Below are positions 1 through 9,457 of a stretch of 64,000 nt of DNA, one piece after another. The DNA comes from Candidatus Geocrenenecus huangii (GTDB taxonomy: Archaea > Thermoproteota > Nitrososphaeria_A > Caldarchaeales > Wolframiiraptoraceae): positions 62,001 through 126,000 of the forward strand of contig JALNKM010000001.1 in assembly GCA_023268155.1 (NCBI GenBank). Reading direction: 5' to 3'. Position numbers and translations under genes: made by a program. Each line of letters starts with the position of its first letter. Positions within the stretch are counted from its first letter, which is position 1. The notes below the pieces were generated by a model. The model had not been told where the DNA came from and searched no databases. It worked only from the letters and a program-made list of their open reading frames with translations.

Positions 1-19
1 GTAGTGAGAAAAGTGAAAA

Positions 20-562
20 ATGATGAAGTCGACTGAAGCCCATAAACCGTATGAAGAGCATAGACGTAGAGGTCCTCGAAAGCTTAGATTCATCTTGTAT
101 ACTGTCAGTACTTCGAGGTATAGATTAAGGATTGAAGGAAGACCATACAAGGATGAAACTATGGAAACAGCTATTAGGCTTATCGCTAGAAAAAATCATG
201 AAATAATCGAAACAGACGTCATAAACGACGATATTGACATGATTAGGGAGACTCTCAAAAACAGTGTTCAAAAAGAAGTAGATGTGATAATGTATATGGG
301 AGGCACAGGGTTAACGAGTAGAGATGTAACTATAGAAGCCATTAGACCTCTACTAGACAAAGAGGCTGAGGGCTTTGGAGAAATATTTAGACTTCGAAGC
401 TACAAGAAGATAGGTACTGCAGCCGCGTTGACTAGAGCAACTGCAGGAGTATACCGTAAGAAAATAATCTTATGTCTTCCCGGCTCTCCAGATGCGGTAA
501 AACTTGCGCTAAGAATGTTTCTAGATGAGCTCCCACACTTTGTCTACCTAGCAAATTCATGA
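20..562 (+). CDS. moaB: Molybdenum cofactor biosynthesis protein MoaB
   Basis: A 180-residue MogA/MoaB-fold protein, expected to adenylylate molybdopterin before metal insertion in the cytosol. The family signature is visible: a GGTGLTSRD loop (residues about 95-103), then an acidic stretch around EAEGFGEIFR, and a C-terminal LPGSPDAVKLAL motif. An ATG follows immediately (codon 2), so either could be the start. It lies near moeA on the same strand, with the oppositely oriented S4 gene between them. This Mo/W-pterin supply fits the aldehyde oxidoreductase locus 10 kb downstream. Confidence 0.93.
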   Translation: MMKSTEAHKPYEEHRRRGPRKLRFILYTVSTSRYRLRIEGRPYKDETMETAIRLIARKNHEIIETDVINDDIDMIRETLKNSVQKEVDVIMYMGGTGLTSRDVTIEAIRPLLDKEAEGFGEIFRLRSYKKIGTAAALTRATAGVYRKKIILCLPGSPDAVKLALRMFLDELPHFVYLANS

Positions 563-608
563 TGAGGAATTGACAGGTATTAGGTTGTGGTTCAGATCAC
601 CTATGACC

Positions 609-1094
609 TCACTTTGCTTCTATCGGTATTGCAACCCTTATTAGTGATTCCTCTCCTCTCATCACATGGTAGCTTGGAGACCTCACCTTGTTATCCCCTA
701 CGTAGACGTGACCGTGAGTTATCAATTGGCGAGCTTGATATATGCTTTTAGCATACCCGAGCTTGAAGACTATCGTCTGTAGCCTTCTCTCTAAAATATC
801 TCTAACAGTTAATTGTAACACATTGTCTGCAGTAGCATCTTCATCTACAAGCCCCATCTTGTAAAGTCTACTTATCAGCCTTCTCTCCTCTTGAACTCTT
901 TTTTCACCCGTAAGAACGAATAGAGACCTAGCTTGCGCTCTAATCTTTCTAAGAATAGTTTCAGCCGTCCAAAGCTCTTTCTTATTCCTTAAACCATATT
1001 CTCCGAGAAGATGGAGCTCCGTAGCCAGTCTATCCGCTTTCCATGGATGACCTGGGGTCTCGTACCGCTTACGAGCTCTCTTTGGATCTCCCAT
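609..1094 (-). CDS. rps4: 30S ribosomal protein S4
   Basis: A 161-residue archaeal uS4, a primary 16S rRNA-binding protein of the small subunit. The N-terminus (MGDPKRARKRYETPGHPW) is the standard archaeal one, followed by the S4 RNA-binding domain (about residues 100-150, with the LGYAKSIYQARQLITHGHV stretch). In most archaea it sits in an S13-S4-S11-Rpo3 operon; here it is alone between moaB and moeA, both on the other strand, so the operon has been broken up. Confidence 0.97.
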   Translation of the reverse strand: MGDPKRARKRYETPGHPWKADRLATELHLLGEYGLRNKKELWTAETILRKIRAQARSLFVLTGEKRVQEERRLISRLYKMGLVDEDATADNVLQLTVRDILERRLQTIVFKLGYAKSIYQARQLITHGHVYVGDNKVRSPSYHVMRGEESLIRVAIPIEAK

Positions 1095-1238
1095 ACTGGA
1101 TAGAATATCATTAAGACTTCCTTATTAACCTCCCTCTTCATCTTCTATAGACAGCTAACCTTCGAGTATTCTTCTCATTAATAATGGTGACGATACGCAA
1201 CCATAAAATACAGGTCGTAGTAGATATGCTACCATAGT

Positions 1239-2522
1239 ATGAATGAATACGTTGAGAAGCAGTTTAAATATATCTCGCTTGATGAAGCATTAGAAAAAAT
1301 AATTCACTATTCTAGACTTTCCCCAAGTGTTATCAATATTGACGTTTATAGATCATTGGGCTACGTCTTAGCGGAAGACGTAGTATCTCCTATTTCAATA
1401 CCTAGAGATACTGTCGCTCATTTTGATGGCTATGCTGTAAGGAGCTCCGATACGTTAAAAGCCTCGACAGTTAATCCAGTCAGATTGAAGGTCGTAGGTA
1501 GGATAGACTCGATAAAAGAACATAATCTGAGCATCAGGGAGGGAGAGACGGTCTATGTTGTAACAGGGGCTAAGATGCCCGGAGGGGCTGATGCCTTGGT
1601 ACCCGTTGAAAGAACTAGACGGTATGGAGAAAGTATAGAAATTTTAGAACCTGTAAAGAGGGGAGAGCACGTAACATTTAGGGGGGCAGATATAGAGGCT
1701 GGAGAGAGTGTTCAGAGAAGAGGAGATGTAATCCGCCCTCAGACCATAAAGTTTTTGCTAGATGCCGGAATATCCAGGATTAAGGTATATGCTAAACCTA
1801 GAATTGCAATAATAGGTGTTGGAGATGAATTAACAATAAGGCGGGAGGAGGTCGATGGGAAGAAGCTTGAAACATCTTCAACAATGATACACTACTACGT
1901 CAATGAGTTTGGTGGGATCCCGACAAGAGTAAATCCTGTTCCTGATAATCCAAACCAGATAATTCAGGTTGTCAAGAACTCGCTTAGACAAAACGATGTA
2001 TGCGTAACTATCGGAGGAGTATCTCTTGGACCTAGAGACCTGTGTTGGACTACACTATCGAAACTCCCTGAAAGCATTCCAATAGCTAGAGGATTAAGAG
2101 TCCAGCCCGGCCGAGCTACAAGCATTATCCTACTTAATGGAAAACCCGTCATAATGCTTCCAGGACATATTCAATCAACCATCTCCGGTGCGATAAACAT
2201 CCTGATCCCGTTATTACTCTATATGCAAGGTCTGCAATCTAGAGATTTCTTCCCGAAAATATCCGCAGAAATGGACGAAGACCTAATAGTCAAAGAATAC
2301 TCTTCATTTACTAGAATACGTTTCGTTAAATTGTTTAAAGATGGGGATAGATACAGAGCTAGAGCTATTCTCGGAGATTCATCTATGATTAGACCATTGA
2401 TCCTCTCTAACGGGTTCATAAAGATCCCTGAGAAGGTTGAGAAGATCAATAGAGGCAGCATAGTAGAAGTATACCTATTGTCTTGGTTGGATGTTATGCA
2501 TCTGTTCTCAAATATACGGTGA
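1239..2522 (+). CDS. moeA: Molybdopterin molybdotransferase MoeA
   Basis: A 427-residue MoeA, which inserts molybdate or tungstate into adenylylated molybdopterin. Visible family features: the DGYAVRSSD motif near residue 65, VTGAKMPGGADALVPVE near residues 104-120, GGVSLGPRD near residue 260, a LPGH loop near residue 306 (LPGN in many homologues), and a C-terminal domain IV of about 70 residues. Its TGA stop overlaps a downstream GTG in a GTGA junction, implying translational coupling to the next small gene. Confidence 0.95.
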   Translation: MNEYVEKQFKYISLDEALEKIIHYSRLSPSVINIDVYRSLGYVLAEDVVSPISIPRDTVAHFDGYAVRSSDTLKASTVNPVRLKVVGRIDSIKEHNLSIREGETVYVVTGAKMPGGADALVPVERTRRYGESIEILEPVKRGEHVTFRGADIEAGESVQRRGDVIRPQTIKFLLDAGISRIKVYAKPRIAIIGVGDELTIRREEVDGKKLETSSTMIHYYVNEFGGIPTRVNPVPDNPNQIIQVVKNSLRQNDVCVTIGGVSLGPRDLCWTTLSKLPESIPIARGLRVQPGRATSIILLNGKPVIMLPGHIQSTISGAINILIPLLLYMQGLQSRDFFPKISAEMDEDLIVKEYSSFTRIRFVKLFKDGDRYRARAILGDSSMIRPLILSNGFIKIPEKVEKINRGSIVEVYLLSWLDVMHLFSNIR

Positions 2523-2848
2523 GTAGACTGTTATGGGAAAAGAATAATAAGATAAATACTAGGGTAGCAAGACTACTAGGTATGCCATACATCAGGAGAG
2601 AGTACAGAGATAGGTTGGACCCTAAGATTGATGCTTTAATAGATGAGCTTAATAAGGCTCCATTAGAAGAGATTGACGGCCAGATAAATTATGTAATTTT
2701 TAGACTCCTCCTCCATCTCTATCCACCAAGATACTTCAACTATAATAGAGCGATAGGAGTCCTTGCCTGCGTGCTACAGGAATTCTATAGAAGACATGTG
2801 GCAATCTATGAAGACAAGAAAATATCTGAAACCGGTGACATTACTTAG
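2519..2848 (+). CDS. Small uncharacterised protein coupled to moeA
   Basis: I do not recognise a family. The 109-residue product is predicted to be helical and basic in its first half (WEKNNKINTRVARLLGMP), with an aromatic segment LLLHLYPPRYFNY in the middle. I chose the GTG that overlaps the moeA stop (GTGA) rather than a TTG 36 nt upstream because the overlap suggests coupled translation. Position suggests a link to moeA expression only; no function is inferred. Confidence 0.7.
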   Translation: MSRLLWEKNNKINTRVARLLGMPYIRREYRDRLDPKIDALIDELNKAPLEEIDGQINYVIFRLLLHLYPPRYFNYNRAIGVLACVLQEFYRRHVAIYEDKKISETGDIT

Positions 2849-2878
2849 TTTTAGGCTTCTCGCGTAGGCTGAACCTTC

Positions 2879-3748
2879 ATGAAGCTATCTATTGACTGTG
2901 TTCCATGCATATTGAAGACTGTAAACCTAGCATCTAAACTAGCGGTAGAAGATGAACAAACAAGAAAAGAAATATTGGTGAAGGCCTTTCAAATAATTTC
3001 ATCTAATTGGGATAAGACCCCTATCGAGATATCTCTAGAAATTCATAGAATGATCAGGAGGAGCACTGGGATAAATGATCCTTTCAAAGACATAAAGAAT
3101 AAGAGTAACGAATTTGTAAGAAATCTATTCCCGATGATGAAGAAACTAGTCGATGTAAGTCGAGAGAAGCTTGAGGTAGCCGTTAAGCTAGCTATAGCCG
3201 GAAATACTATAGACATAGTTACCGTTGAATTCCAGGATTTTAAGAAAAACCTATTTAAGACATTCAGGAAAAAGTTAGCTGTAAATGATTATAGTAAATT
3301 TAAGGAAGCAGTATCTTCATGTAATAACCTACTCTACTTCCTAGATAATGCTGGAGAAATATATACAGATAAGCTCCTCATCGAAGCCATGCTGGATATC
3401 AGAAACAGAGAGTTTAAAAATATATCAATAGTAGTTAGGGGTGGACCAATCGTTAACGATGCCACCTATGATGATTTGAAGGCGGTGGGGCTAGATGATC
3501 TCCCCAATACTTCTATAGTTTTTGCCTCCAACGGTGAAGAAGGAAGCGGTATCTCCCCTAATAGTAGAGAACTAGACGACCTAATCAACAGTCATGATCT
3601 CGTAATCGCTAAGGGAATGGCTAACTATGAAGTAATGGAAAACAAGAGGAATATATTCTTCTTGCTTATCGCTAAATGTGCTCCAATAGCAGGAAGACTA
3701 GGCGTTAAGCCTGGCGACCCCGTTTTGAAATACTCTGCTCCGAGGTAG
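2879..3748 (+). CDS. DUF89 (ARMT1-like) family metal-dependent phosphatase
   Basis: A 289-residue archaeal DUF89 protein. The N-terminus (DCVPCILKT) holds the paired cysteines typical of archaeal members; the metal/active-site segment LDNAGEIYTDKLLIEAM is near residues 155-171, and a second conserved block, LVIAKGMANYEVM, is near residue 242. Characterised relatives are damage-control phosphatases acting on phosphometabolites; the substrate here is unknown. Its last 44 nt overlap the convergent surface-protein gene. Confidence 0.9.
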   Translation: MKLSIDCVPCILKTVNLASKLAVEDEQTRKEILVKAFQIISSNWDKTPIEISLEIHRMIRRSTGINDPFKDIKNKSNEFVRNLFPMMKKLVDVSREKLEVAVKLAIAGNTIDIVTVEFQDFKKNLFKTFRKKLAVNDYSKFKEAVSSCNNLLYFLDNAGEIYTDKLLIEAMLDIRNREFKNISIVVRGGPIVNDATYDDLKAVGLDDLPNTSIVFASNGEEGSGISPNSRELDDLINSHDLVIAKGMANYEVMENKRNIFFLLIAKCAPIAGRLGVKPGDPVLKYSAPR

Positions 3749-6068
3749 AACTCTTTCTTCTACCTTTCTTTTTCTTCTCTGTCTCAATCATCTCAGCTAA
3801 TTCTCCCAGTATTTCTTCAGGTTTCTCCCCGCTCTTCCTTAATTTCTCGACAACGTCTTCAAGTGTTACGACAGGTGCTTTCTCGACTTCTTTCTCTAAG
3901 GTAGACGGTTCTTCTTCCAGGGTCCGTGCGGGAGGCAATTCTATCGGCATAGGTATTGCGATGGGCACCTCTTTCCGTCTCCTAATGATTTTTCTAATGA
4001 TAGCGTAAGCAGATAGGGAACCTACCACTACAATCATCGCCATGATTATCTGGATAAATGTATGAGACATGGGGACGGTCACATATACGGGGCTAGAAGT
4101 CTTTAAGCTCACATTCCTCTCTACTCGATAATCTCCATAGGTAATGTATGCAACCATCTCCAATGGAGGTAGCGGGCCAACCTTATCCAATATCCCATCT
4201 TCATTTGTTCTTCCTTCATACACTATTTCACCATCAGCTGTTTTGACGATGATTACAGCATCTTTAACTGGAAACCCAAAGTAATCATTCACCTTAAACG
4301 ATAATCTAAATATTCTAATCGTTATTTTAAGAAGCTCACCGGAGTCTCTAGTTAGCATAAATTCATACATCGACGAGACATCCCAGGTTCTCCATGTAGC
4401 ATTCATTACCCTCCATTTTCCTATCTTCATCCATGCAGTATCTCCAGACATAAGCTTCAATACTTCACCCGATTCATGCTTAACGTTAAAGTGTACTTCT
4501 TCGATCACTTCCTCATTTAATGAGACTGCTTCTATTCTTATCTTCTTCTCGACGAAGTAGTTAGCTTTGAGAGTTAAAGGTTGAGTAACGTCTTTCAGAA
4601 TACATGTATTTTGCTTGGTGAGGTTGCAACCCTCCCAGCTACTAAATATGAGTCTCGTGTTATTATCTACATTTACTCGGTAGGGAGCCGTGATAATGTG
4701 TTCTTCATCTTCCCGTACCCAGACTTGTCTCGATATCTGAACTTCGTCAGGTGCGTCGATTGTAACCAGATACTTCTTTACCCATAATGCTTTAATAATT
4801 ATCGACTGGTCAAGTTCTCTTACTTCTATGACGGGTTCTGAACTTATTATACTTCCAACCCATTCTTTAAATGATGCTCTAACCCCTTTACCTAATTCTC
4901 TCTCGGTCGGCGTTGCATTTATGATTACGTAGCTACCCTTCTCAACCCATCCAATATTGTTCACTCTTATGGCTATGCTGGGTTCTGATGACTCTACTGA
5001 GACTAGATAGTACACCCTCCACGTAGCGTACGCTTTCAGCGGTCCAGTTACAAGAATATCTATGTCTTTGCTATCCTGAGAGACATCGTTAACCCACTTC
5101 TCGAAAACTATTCTGGTTTTGTTGACCCACGTAATATCTCGTTCAAGTTCATTATAGGTTAATCTAGCCCCATCTCTTATCCATTCATCTAGGAGTACAG
5201 ACCTAATGTGACTTGACTCGAGAATTACATGGTGAAGCTTTACCCATACAGCCTTTATTGTTAAAGGAGAATCTACATCCAACTCTAATGAATCTTGAAC
5301 AACTTCGAGGTCACGTTTATCTTCCTGCCAATAATCCACTAAGTATTTTTCTAACATGATCTTCGTTTCACCATTATTTTCATATATCGGAGAATTCGAT
5401 GGTTCGACATGTATTGTCTGACCCTCGTTAAACCACCCTGTCTTTACAGATAATGCATATTCGGAGATGACCTCCACATAGTATTGTGTTTCCCATACGG
5501 CTTCTGCTCTAATCGGTTTGCTGATCTTGTCTATGTAGATGTATGGGTTTTTTCCCGTTATGTCTCCCCTCCAGTTAAAGAAGACTTTCCTAATACCTTT
5601 AGCCGGCTCCCACATATCCAGTATATCCAATGTGAATAAACCATTTCTAGGTTTCCAATCTTGGATTTGACTATAACCTAGGTCGAGTTCTATCAAGTAA
5701 TAGACCTGGTATTTTGCAATGTATTCTTGTAGAGCTTCTCCTTCTACAGCTACGACTGTTATTGAAGAATCCTTAGTGACAAGCTCTTCATTTCCATCTC
5801 CTCTACTCTTGTACCATCCTCTAAAAACGATCTTTGTATTATTGATGAATTTAATTTCACGGTCGATAACGCAGCTCACGTTTTCTCCCACTACAACCGT
5901 TCTACTACAACTGTTGATGATCTGTGGACCGCCCAACCCTGTATCAATATAGAAAATCACTTCTACGCGATTTTCCTCTTGGGTGTGCACACCTCCATAC
6001 ATAGCTACTACTAGCATCGAGACCGATAGAAGAGATAACAATAGGAGTAGGACTTTTCTCGAATTCAT
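3705..6068 (-). CDS. Large membrane-anchored surface protein with tandem InlB-like repeats
   Basis: A 787-residue exported protein. Residues 1-30 form a signal peptide or anchor. From about 35 to 510 there are five to six divergent repeats of roughly 75-85 residues, each with a core such as KIVFRGWYKS, RKVFFNWRG, RIVFEKWVND, RASFKEWVGS or RLIFSSWEG followed by a closing strand such as IKAVWVK or IKALWVK; this resembles bacterial divergent InlB-type repeats. A carboxypeptidase-regulatory-like beta domain follows (about 575-655), then a transmembrane helix (about 670-692) and an approximately 95-residue charged cytoplasmic tail ending in Lys/Arg-rich sequence. Likely displayed on the cell surface; ligand unknown. 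It overlaps the DUF89 gene by 44 nt at the 3' end. Confidence 0.85.
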   Translation of the reverse strand: MNSRKVLLLLLSLLSVSMLVVAMYGGVHTQEENRVEVIFYIDTGLGGPQIINSCSRTVVVGENVSCVIDREIKFINNTKIVFRGWYKSRGDGNEELVTKDSSITVVAVEGEALQEYIAKYQVYYLIELDLGYSQIQDWKPRNGLFTLDILDMWEPAKGIRKVFFNWRGDITGKNPYIYIDKISKPIRAEAVWETQYYVEVISEYALSVKTGWFNEGQTIHVEPSNSPIYENNGETKIMLEKYLVDYWQEDKRDLEVVQDSLELDVDSPLTIKAVWVKLHHVILESSHIRSVLLDEWIRDGARLTYNELERDITWVNKTRIVFEKWVNDVSQDSKDIDILVTGPLKAYATWRVYYLVSVESSEPSIAIRVNNIGWVEKGSYVIINATPTERELGKGVRASFKEWVGSIISSEPVIEVRELDQSIIIKALWVKKYLVTIDAPDEVQISRQVWVREDEEHIITAPYRVNVDNNTRLIFSSWEGCNLTKQNTCILKDVTQPLTLKANYFVEKKIRIEAVSLNEEVIEEVHFNVKHESGEVLKLMSGDTAWMKIGKWRVMNATWRTWDVSSMYEFMLTRDSGELLKITIRIFRLSFKVNDYFGFPVKDAVIIVKTADGEIVYEGRTNEDGILDKVGPLPPLEMVAYITYGDYRVERNVSLKTSSPVYVTVPMSHTFIQIIMAMIVVVGSLSAYAIIRKIIRRRKEVPIAIPMPIELPPARTLEEEPSTLEKEVEKAPVVTLEDVVEKLRKSGEKPEEILGELAEMIETEKKKKGRRKSSTSEQSISKRGRQA

Positions 6069-6111
6069 CTACCCTGACTCATAGTTATAAGGTAATTCCT
6101 ATCTTAAAATC

Positions 6112-6513
6112 TTATTCAAGTAAAGATCCCTCGAGTGTAACTCTTAGATCTTCGTGGAATATTAGGAGGGGTATTTTTCTTCTCCTCGCTTCTTTTATGA
6201 TGTCTTGGTCCGTTGTTGCTAAGACTAGCCTATGTTCTTGCGCAGCCTCAATTAACTTCAAGTCTACCGGCGCATCTCCCTCATGTTTTATCTTCTTCAT
6301 CTTGTCAGCCATCTTCAAAGCTATCTTCGCTTCCTTCGACCTCTTTCCTTCTTGTTGAGAGATTTTCTCCAATTCATCTACTACGTCCTGAAGAATGCAT
6401 GGCTCGATCGCCTCACCGAGTTTATCTTCTGCTATATTCACTAAATTCTTTCCAGTTCTTGCAATAAGCATTAAAAAACTGGTATCGAAGAGAACCCTCA
6501 TTTCATTAGTCAT
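6112..6513 (-). CDS. PIN-domain protein (Fcf1/Utp24-like archaeal family)
   Basis: A 133-residue single PIN domain. Acidic residues expected to bind metal are visible: D9 in VLFDTSFLM, a conserved Glu (ELEKIS), D99 in ATTDQDI and an Asp/Glu near the end of the fold. It starts a few bases after the aIF2 gamma stop, same strand, an arrangement I recall as common in archaea. Members of this group are rRNA-processing-type endonucleases; VapC toxins are an alternative, but there is no antitoxin gene beside it and the translation-gene context favours rRNA processing. Confidence 0.8.
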   Translation of the reverse strand: MTNEMRVLFDTSFLMLIARTGKNLVNIAEDKLGEAIEPCILQDVVDELEKISQQEGKRSKEAKIALKMADKMKKIKHEGDAPVDLKLIEAAQEHRLVLATTDQDIIKEARRRKIPLLIFHEDLRVTLEGSLLE

Positions 6514-6526
6514 CCAGCTTTAATAT

Positions 6527-7768
6527 CTAAATAATCTTTCCGTACCCTATTAACCTCCATCCTGCTCCTACTTTCCTGGATATCGAGACTTTGTCTCCAG
6601 TCTGTGCGACTATGGGTCTCGTTAAACTTATCTCTATTCTATCCCTAGCCCTATTAGTTACTATCCCCGTGGTTACGGCCGAGTAGACGTTCAATACTAA
6701 AGGCTCTTTCTCGGCTATGGGTACTACCTCGATTTTCTCTTTAACTCCAACAACGTACTTAAACAAACTGTATTCTAATGTTAGGTCATAAAATGTGTGC
6801 GGTAGGGTTCCAGGCTTCCCAGCCATGTTCCCTGTCATAGAATCAGCTTTCGTCAATGCCGGGTCTAGCTTCGTCTCTATTCCTGTTAGACCCCCGCTCA
6901 TAGCTTCTTCAACATCTCTGCCACCCGCCTTTATATTTACTACTTCCGTATAGATCGGTTCATATTTCGACCCAGGCTTATCTTCTAACGGTATGCCCGG
7001 GGCTATCTCTATTTCTTCACCTACTTTTATCTTTCCCTGAATTATCGAGCCTCCTATTACTCCTCCTCTGATAAGGTTTCCAGGTGTTCCTGGAGGATTA
7101 ACATCGAAGGAACGTAGTATAGGCATTCTAAATGGTTTTGTGAAGTCTCTGCCCGGTGTTGGAATAAATTTCTGTATAGCCCATAGGAGGATATTGATTC
7201 CAACTTTATGTTGAGCAGAGAGAGGTATGATCGGGCAATCCTTTATCTTACTCGTCTTAATATAGTTTCTTATTTCATCATAGTTCTGGAGAGCTCTTTC
7301 CTTTGAGACCACATCTATCTTATTCTGGGCAATCACTACTTTATCTATGTCCATTATCATGATTGCTTGGAGATGCTCGCTATCCTGCGGCTGGGGAAAG
7401 ACATGTCTTGCATCTACTACGAATACTGCACCATCGAATAATGCTGCTCCCGAAAGCATTGTAACCATTAATGAATGATGCCCAGGGCAGTCAATGAACG
7501 AGATCGCTCTTTCAAAAATTGTTTCAGACCCGCATATTGGGCATTTCTCTTCTGTAGAATAATTAAAAGGCTCTTCACATTTAGGGCATCTATAAATTGC
7601 TACATCAGCGTACCCGATCCTTATCGTGATCCCTCTTCTAAGTTCTTCAGAATGTCTAGCTGGCCAAACTCCTGTAATCGCTTGAACGATCGTACTCTTC
7701 CCATTATCTACGTGACCTAGTGTACCTATGTTTACCTCTGGTTGTCTCAATAGAATCTTCTGAGTCAT
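6527..7768 (-). CDS. eif2g: Translation initiation factor aIF2 gamma subunit
   Basis: The 413-residue GTPase subunit of aIF2 that delivers initiator Met-tRNA to the small subunit. G-domain motifs: G1 GHVDNGKST (usual form GHVDHGKTT), G3 DCPGHHSLM (usual DxPGHExLM), G4 NKID and a SAQHK G5. A zinc knuckle, CPKCEEPFNYSTEEKCPIC, lies in the G domain. Domains 2 and 3 have the family's RSFDVNPPGTP and GGVIGGSI motifs. The two switch/P-loop substitutions are unusual but the protein is otherwise full-length. Confidence 0.94.
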   Translation of the reverse strand: MTQKILLRQPEVNIGTLGHVDNGKSTIVQAITGVWPARHSEELRRGITIRIGYADVAIYRCPKCEEPFNYSTEEKCPICGSETIFERAISFIDCPGHHSLMVTMLSGAALFDGAVFVVDARHVFPQPQDSEHLQAIMIMDIDKVVIAQNKIDVVSKERALQNYDEIRNYIKTSKIKDCPIIPLSAQHKVGINILLWAIQKFIPTPGRDFTKPFRMPILRSFDVNPPGTPGNLIRGGVIGGSIIQGKIKVGEEIEIAPGIPLEDKPGSKYEPIYTEVVNIKAGGRDVEEAMSGGLTGIETKLDPALTKADSMTGNMAGKPGTLPHTFYDLTLEYSLFKYVVGVKEKIEVVPIAEKEPLVLNVYSAVTTGIVTNRARDRIEISLTRPIVAQTGDKVSISRKVGAGWRLIGYGKII

Positions 7769-7858
7769 CTAGATATGGATCAACGCCGCTCTTAATATAG
7801 GTTGAATAGATAACGGTATGATGGCAAAGATTACACAATCATTAGGTGGGAGGGTAAT

Positions 7859-8287
7859 CTAAGTAGTCTGTAATTCTTCTTCTTTAAAGAATATTAAGTA
7901 TTCTCTCTTATATGATTCTGGACTGTCTGATGCATGGATGAGGTTGTCAGGGATTTCTATTGCTAGGTCTCCTCTAATAGTCCCTGGCTCTGCGAGAGCA
8001 GGATCGGTTGAACCGATAAGCTTTCTTACTACATCGATTGCTTTCCTGCCTTCGACTACTATTGCAACGATCCTTCTGCCTTCTAATGTTTCTACTAGTG
8101 TCTCATAAAAGTTTTTCCCTTTATGGACACTGTATAGTTCTTCAACCATCTGTCTACTCATTTTCAAGAACTTCATCTGTATTATCTTTAAGCCTTTTTT
8201 CTCAAATCTAGACAAGATTTCCCCTACTAGTCCTCTCTCTATACAGCTCGGCTTCAACATTATGAGGGTTCTCTCGACCTGGCTCAT
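7859..8287 (-). CDS. ndk: Nucleoside diphosphate kinase
   Basis: A 142-residue NDK, exchanging the gamma phosphate between NTPs and NDPs in the cytosol. The nucleotide-binding start (RTLIMLKPSCIERGLVG), the Arg-rich middle and the phosphohistidine motif NLIHASDS are all present, the active histidine being the H in that motif (usually NxIHGSDS, here Ala replaces Gly). Length is standard for the family. It is on the same strand as aIF2 gamma and IDI-2. Confidence 0.96.
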   Translation of the reverse strand: MSQVERTLIMLKPSCIERGLVGEILSRFEKKGLKIIQMKFLKMSRQMVEELYSVHKGKNFYETLVETLEGRRIVAIVVEGRKAIDVVRKLIGSTDPALAEPGTIRGDLAIEIPDNLIHASDSPESYKREYLIFFKEEELQTT

Positions 8288-8320
8288 ACTGTATAAGGTT
8301 AGGATAGCTATAATTTAGCC

Positions 8321-9394
8321 TTAGATTCGTAAACCTCTTTGCCTACACCATTCGAGTAACGGTCCTACTAATATCTTGCCGGTATTCTTTAATTCATCGA
8401 TGTTTCTGCAACCAGTTAAATACATCGCAGCCCTCAGCTCCAAGAATACTTTTTTAAGATAATCTAGTATTGCTTCTTTACTCTCTAGGGCTGGCCTCAA
8501 CAAAGGTTTAGCCATTCCAGCCATTTCTGCTCCTAGAGCTAATATCTTAGCTATATCTAGTCCTGTCCTTATTCCGCCTGAACCAACTACTTCTATTTCT
8601 ACGGTTGATGAAATCTCTAAAATCGATGCAGCAGTGGGTATTCCCCACTCTAGGAATATTTCGCCAAGCAGCTTCTTTTCCATTTCTCCACTTTCTTCTG
8701 CTCTAATCTTCTCAATGAGAGTCCAGTTCGTTCCTCCCGCTCCCGCTACATCTATAGCTTTGACACCTATTGCTTCTAGGCTTCTCCCAGTCTCCTTAGG
8801 TATACCGCATCCAACCTCTTTAACTATTACTGGGACGCTTAGTCTCTCAACGACCTTCTCTATGGCTTTCATCACCCCCTTAAATGTTGTTGTTCCCTTT
8901 GGCTGAACTAATTCTTGTAAACTGTTAACATGTATTGCAAGGGCGTCTGCCTCAATCATTTCTACTGCTTTTTCCGCTAACTCGACCCCTTCTCTAACTA
9001 GTTGTGTTGCACCAATATTTCCTATAATGAAGATGCTGGGAGAAATATCTCTCATGATTCGGTAGGTACTTCTTAGAGATTCATTATATATGCCTGCTCT
9101 CTGGCTTCCTACACCGACAGGGATGTTAAGTTCTAGAGCGGCTTCAGCTAGATTCTTGTTAATGCTGTATCCTTCGGGTAGACCTCCTGTCATACCCTCG
9201 ATAATTAATGGATAATCGAATCTTCTACCAAGAAATTCTGCTTCAATTCTTATCTCCTCGAAATCTACTTCTGGTAGCGGGTTATGAATTAATTCAACAT
9301 ACTCAAGCCAAGTCGTCTTCTTCTTGAATTCTACATCCTTCTCAAGGCATATTCTTATATGGTCTCTCTTCCTGGAATGTAGCTCCTCCCCCAT
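8321..9394 (-). CDS. fni: Isopentenyl-diphosphate delta-isomerase, type 2
   Basis: A 357-residue FMN-dependent IDI-2 that interconverts IPP and DMAPP for archaeal isoprenoid lipids. Visible: N-terminal RKRDHIRICLEKDVEFKKKTTWLEYVE (here given in part as RKRDHIRICLE), the EGMTGG flavin-site motif near residue 64, GVGSQRAG near residue 97, VKEVGCGIPKETG near residue 192 and GSGGIRTGLDIAKILALGA near residue 272. Divergent from memo across a short shared promoter region. Confidence 0.95.
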   Translation of the reverse strand: MGEELHSRKRDHIRICLEKDVEFKKKTTWLEYVELIHNPLPEVDFEEIRIEAEFLGRRFDYPLIIEGMTGGLPEGYSINKNLAEAALELNIPVGVGSQRAGIYNESLRSTYRIMRDISPSIFIIGNIGATQLVREGVELAEKAVEMIEADALAIHVNSLQELVQPKGTTTFKGVMKAIEKVVERLSVPVIVKEVGCGIPKETGRSLEAIGVKAIDVAGAGGTNWTLIEKIRAEESGEMEKKLLGEIFLEWGIPTAASILEISSTVEIEVVGSGGIRTGLDIAKILALGAEMAGMAKPLLRPALESKEAILDYLKKVFLELRAAMYLTGCRNIDELKNTGKILVGPLLEWCRQRGLRI

Positions 9395-9457
9395 TTAAAC
9401 CAGGAGAATAGTATTGAAAACAATGATAAATACTTGTGATATATTATTATAATCGGT

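Noticed and set aside
1964-2461. Minus-strand frames over moeA
   Set aside because: Antisense shadows of a well-supported gene, without motifs.
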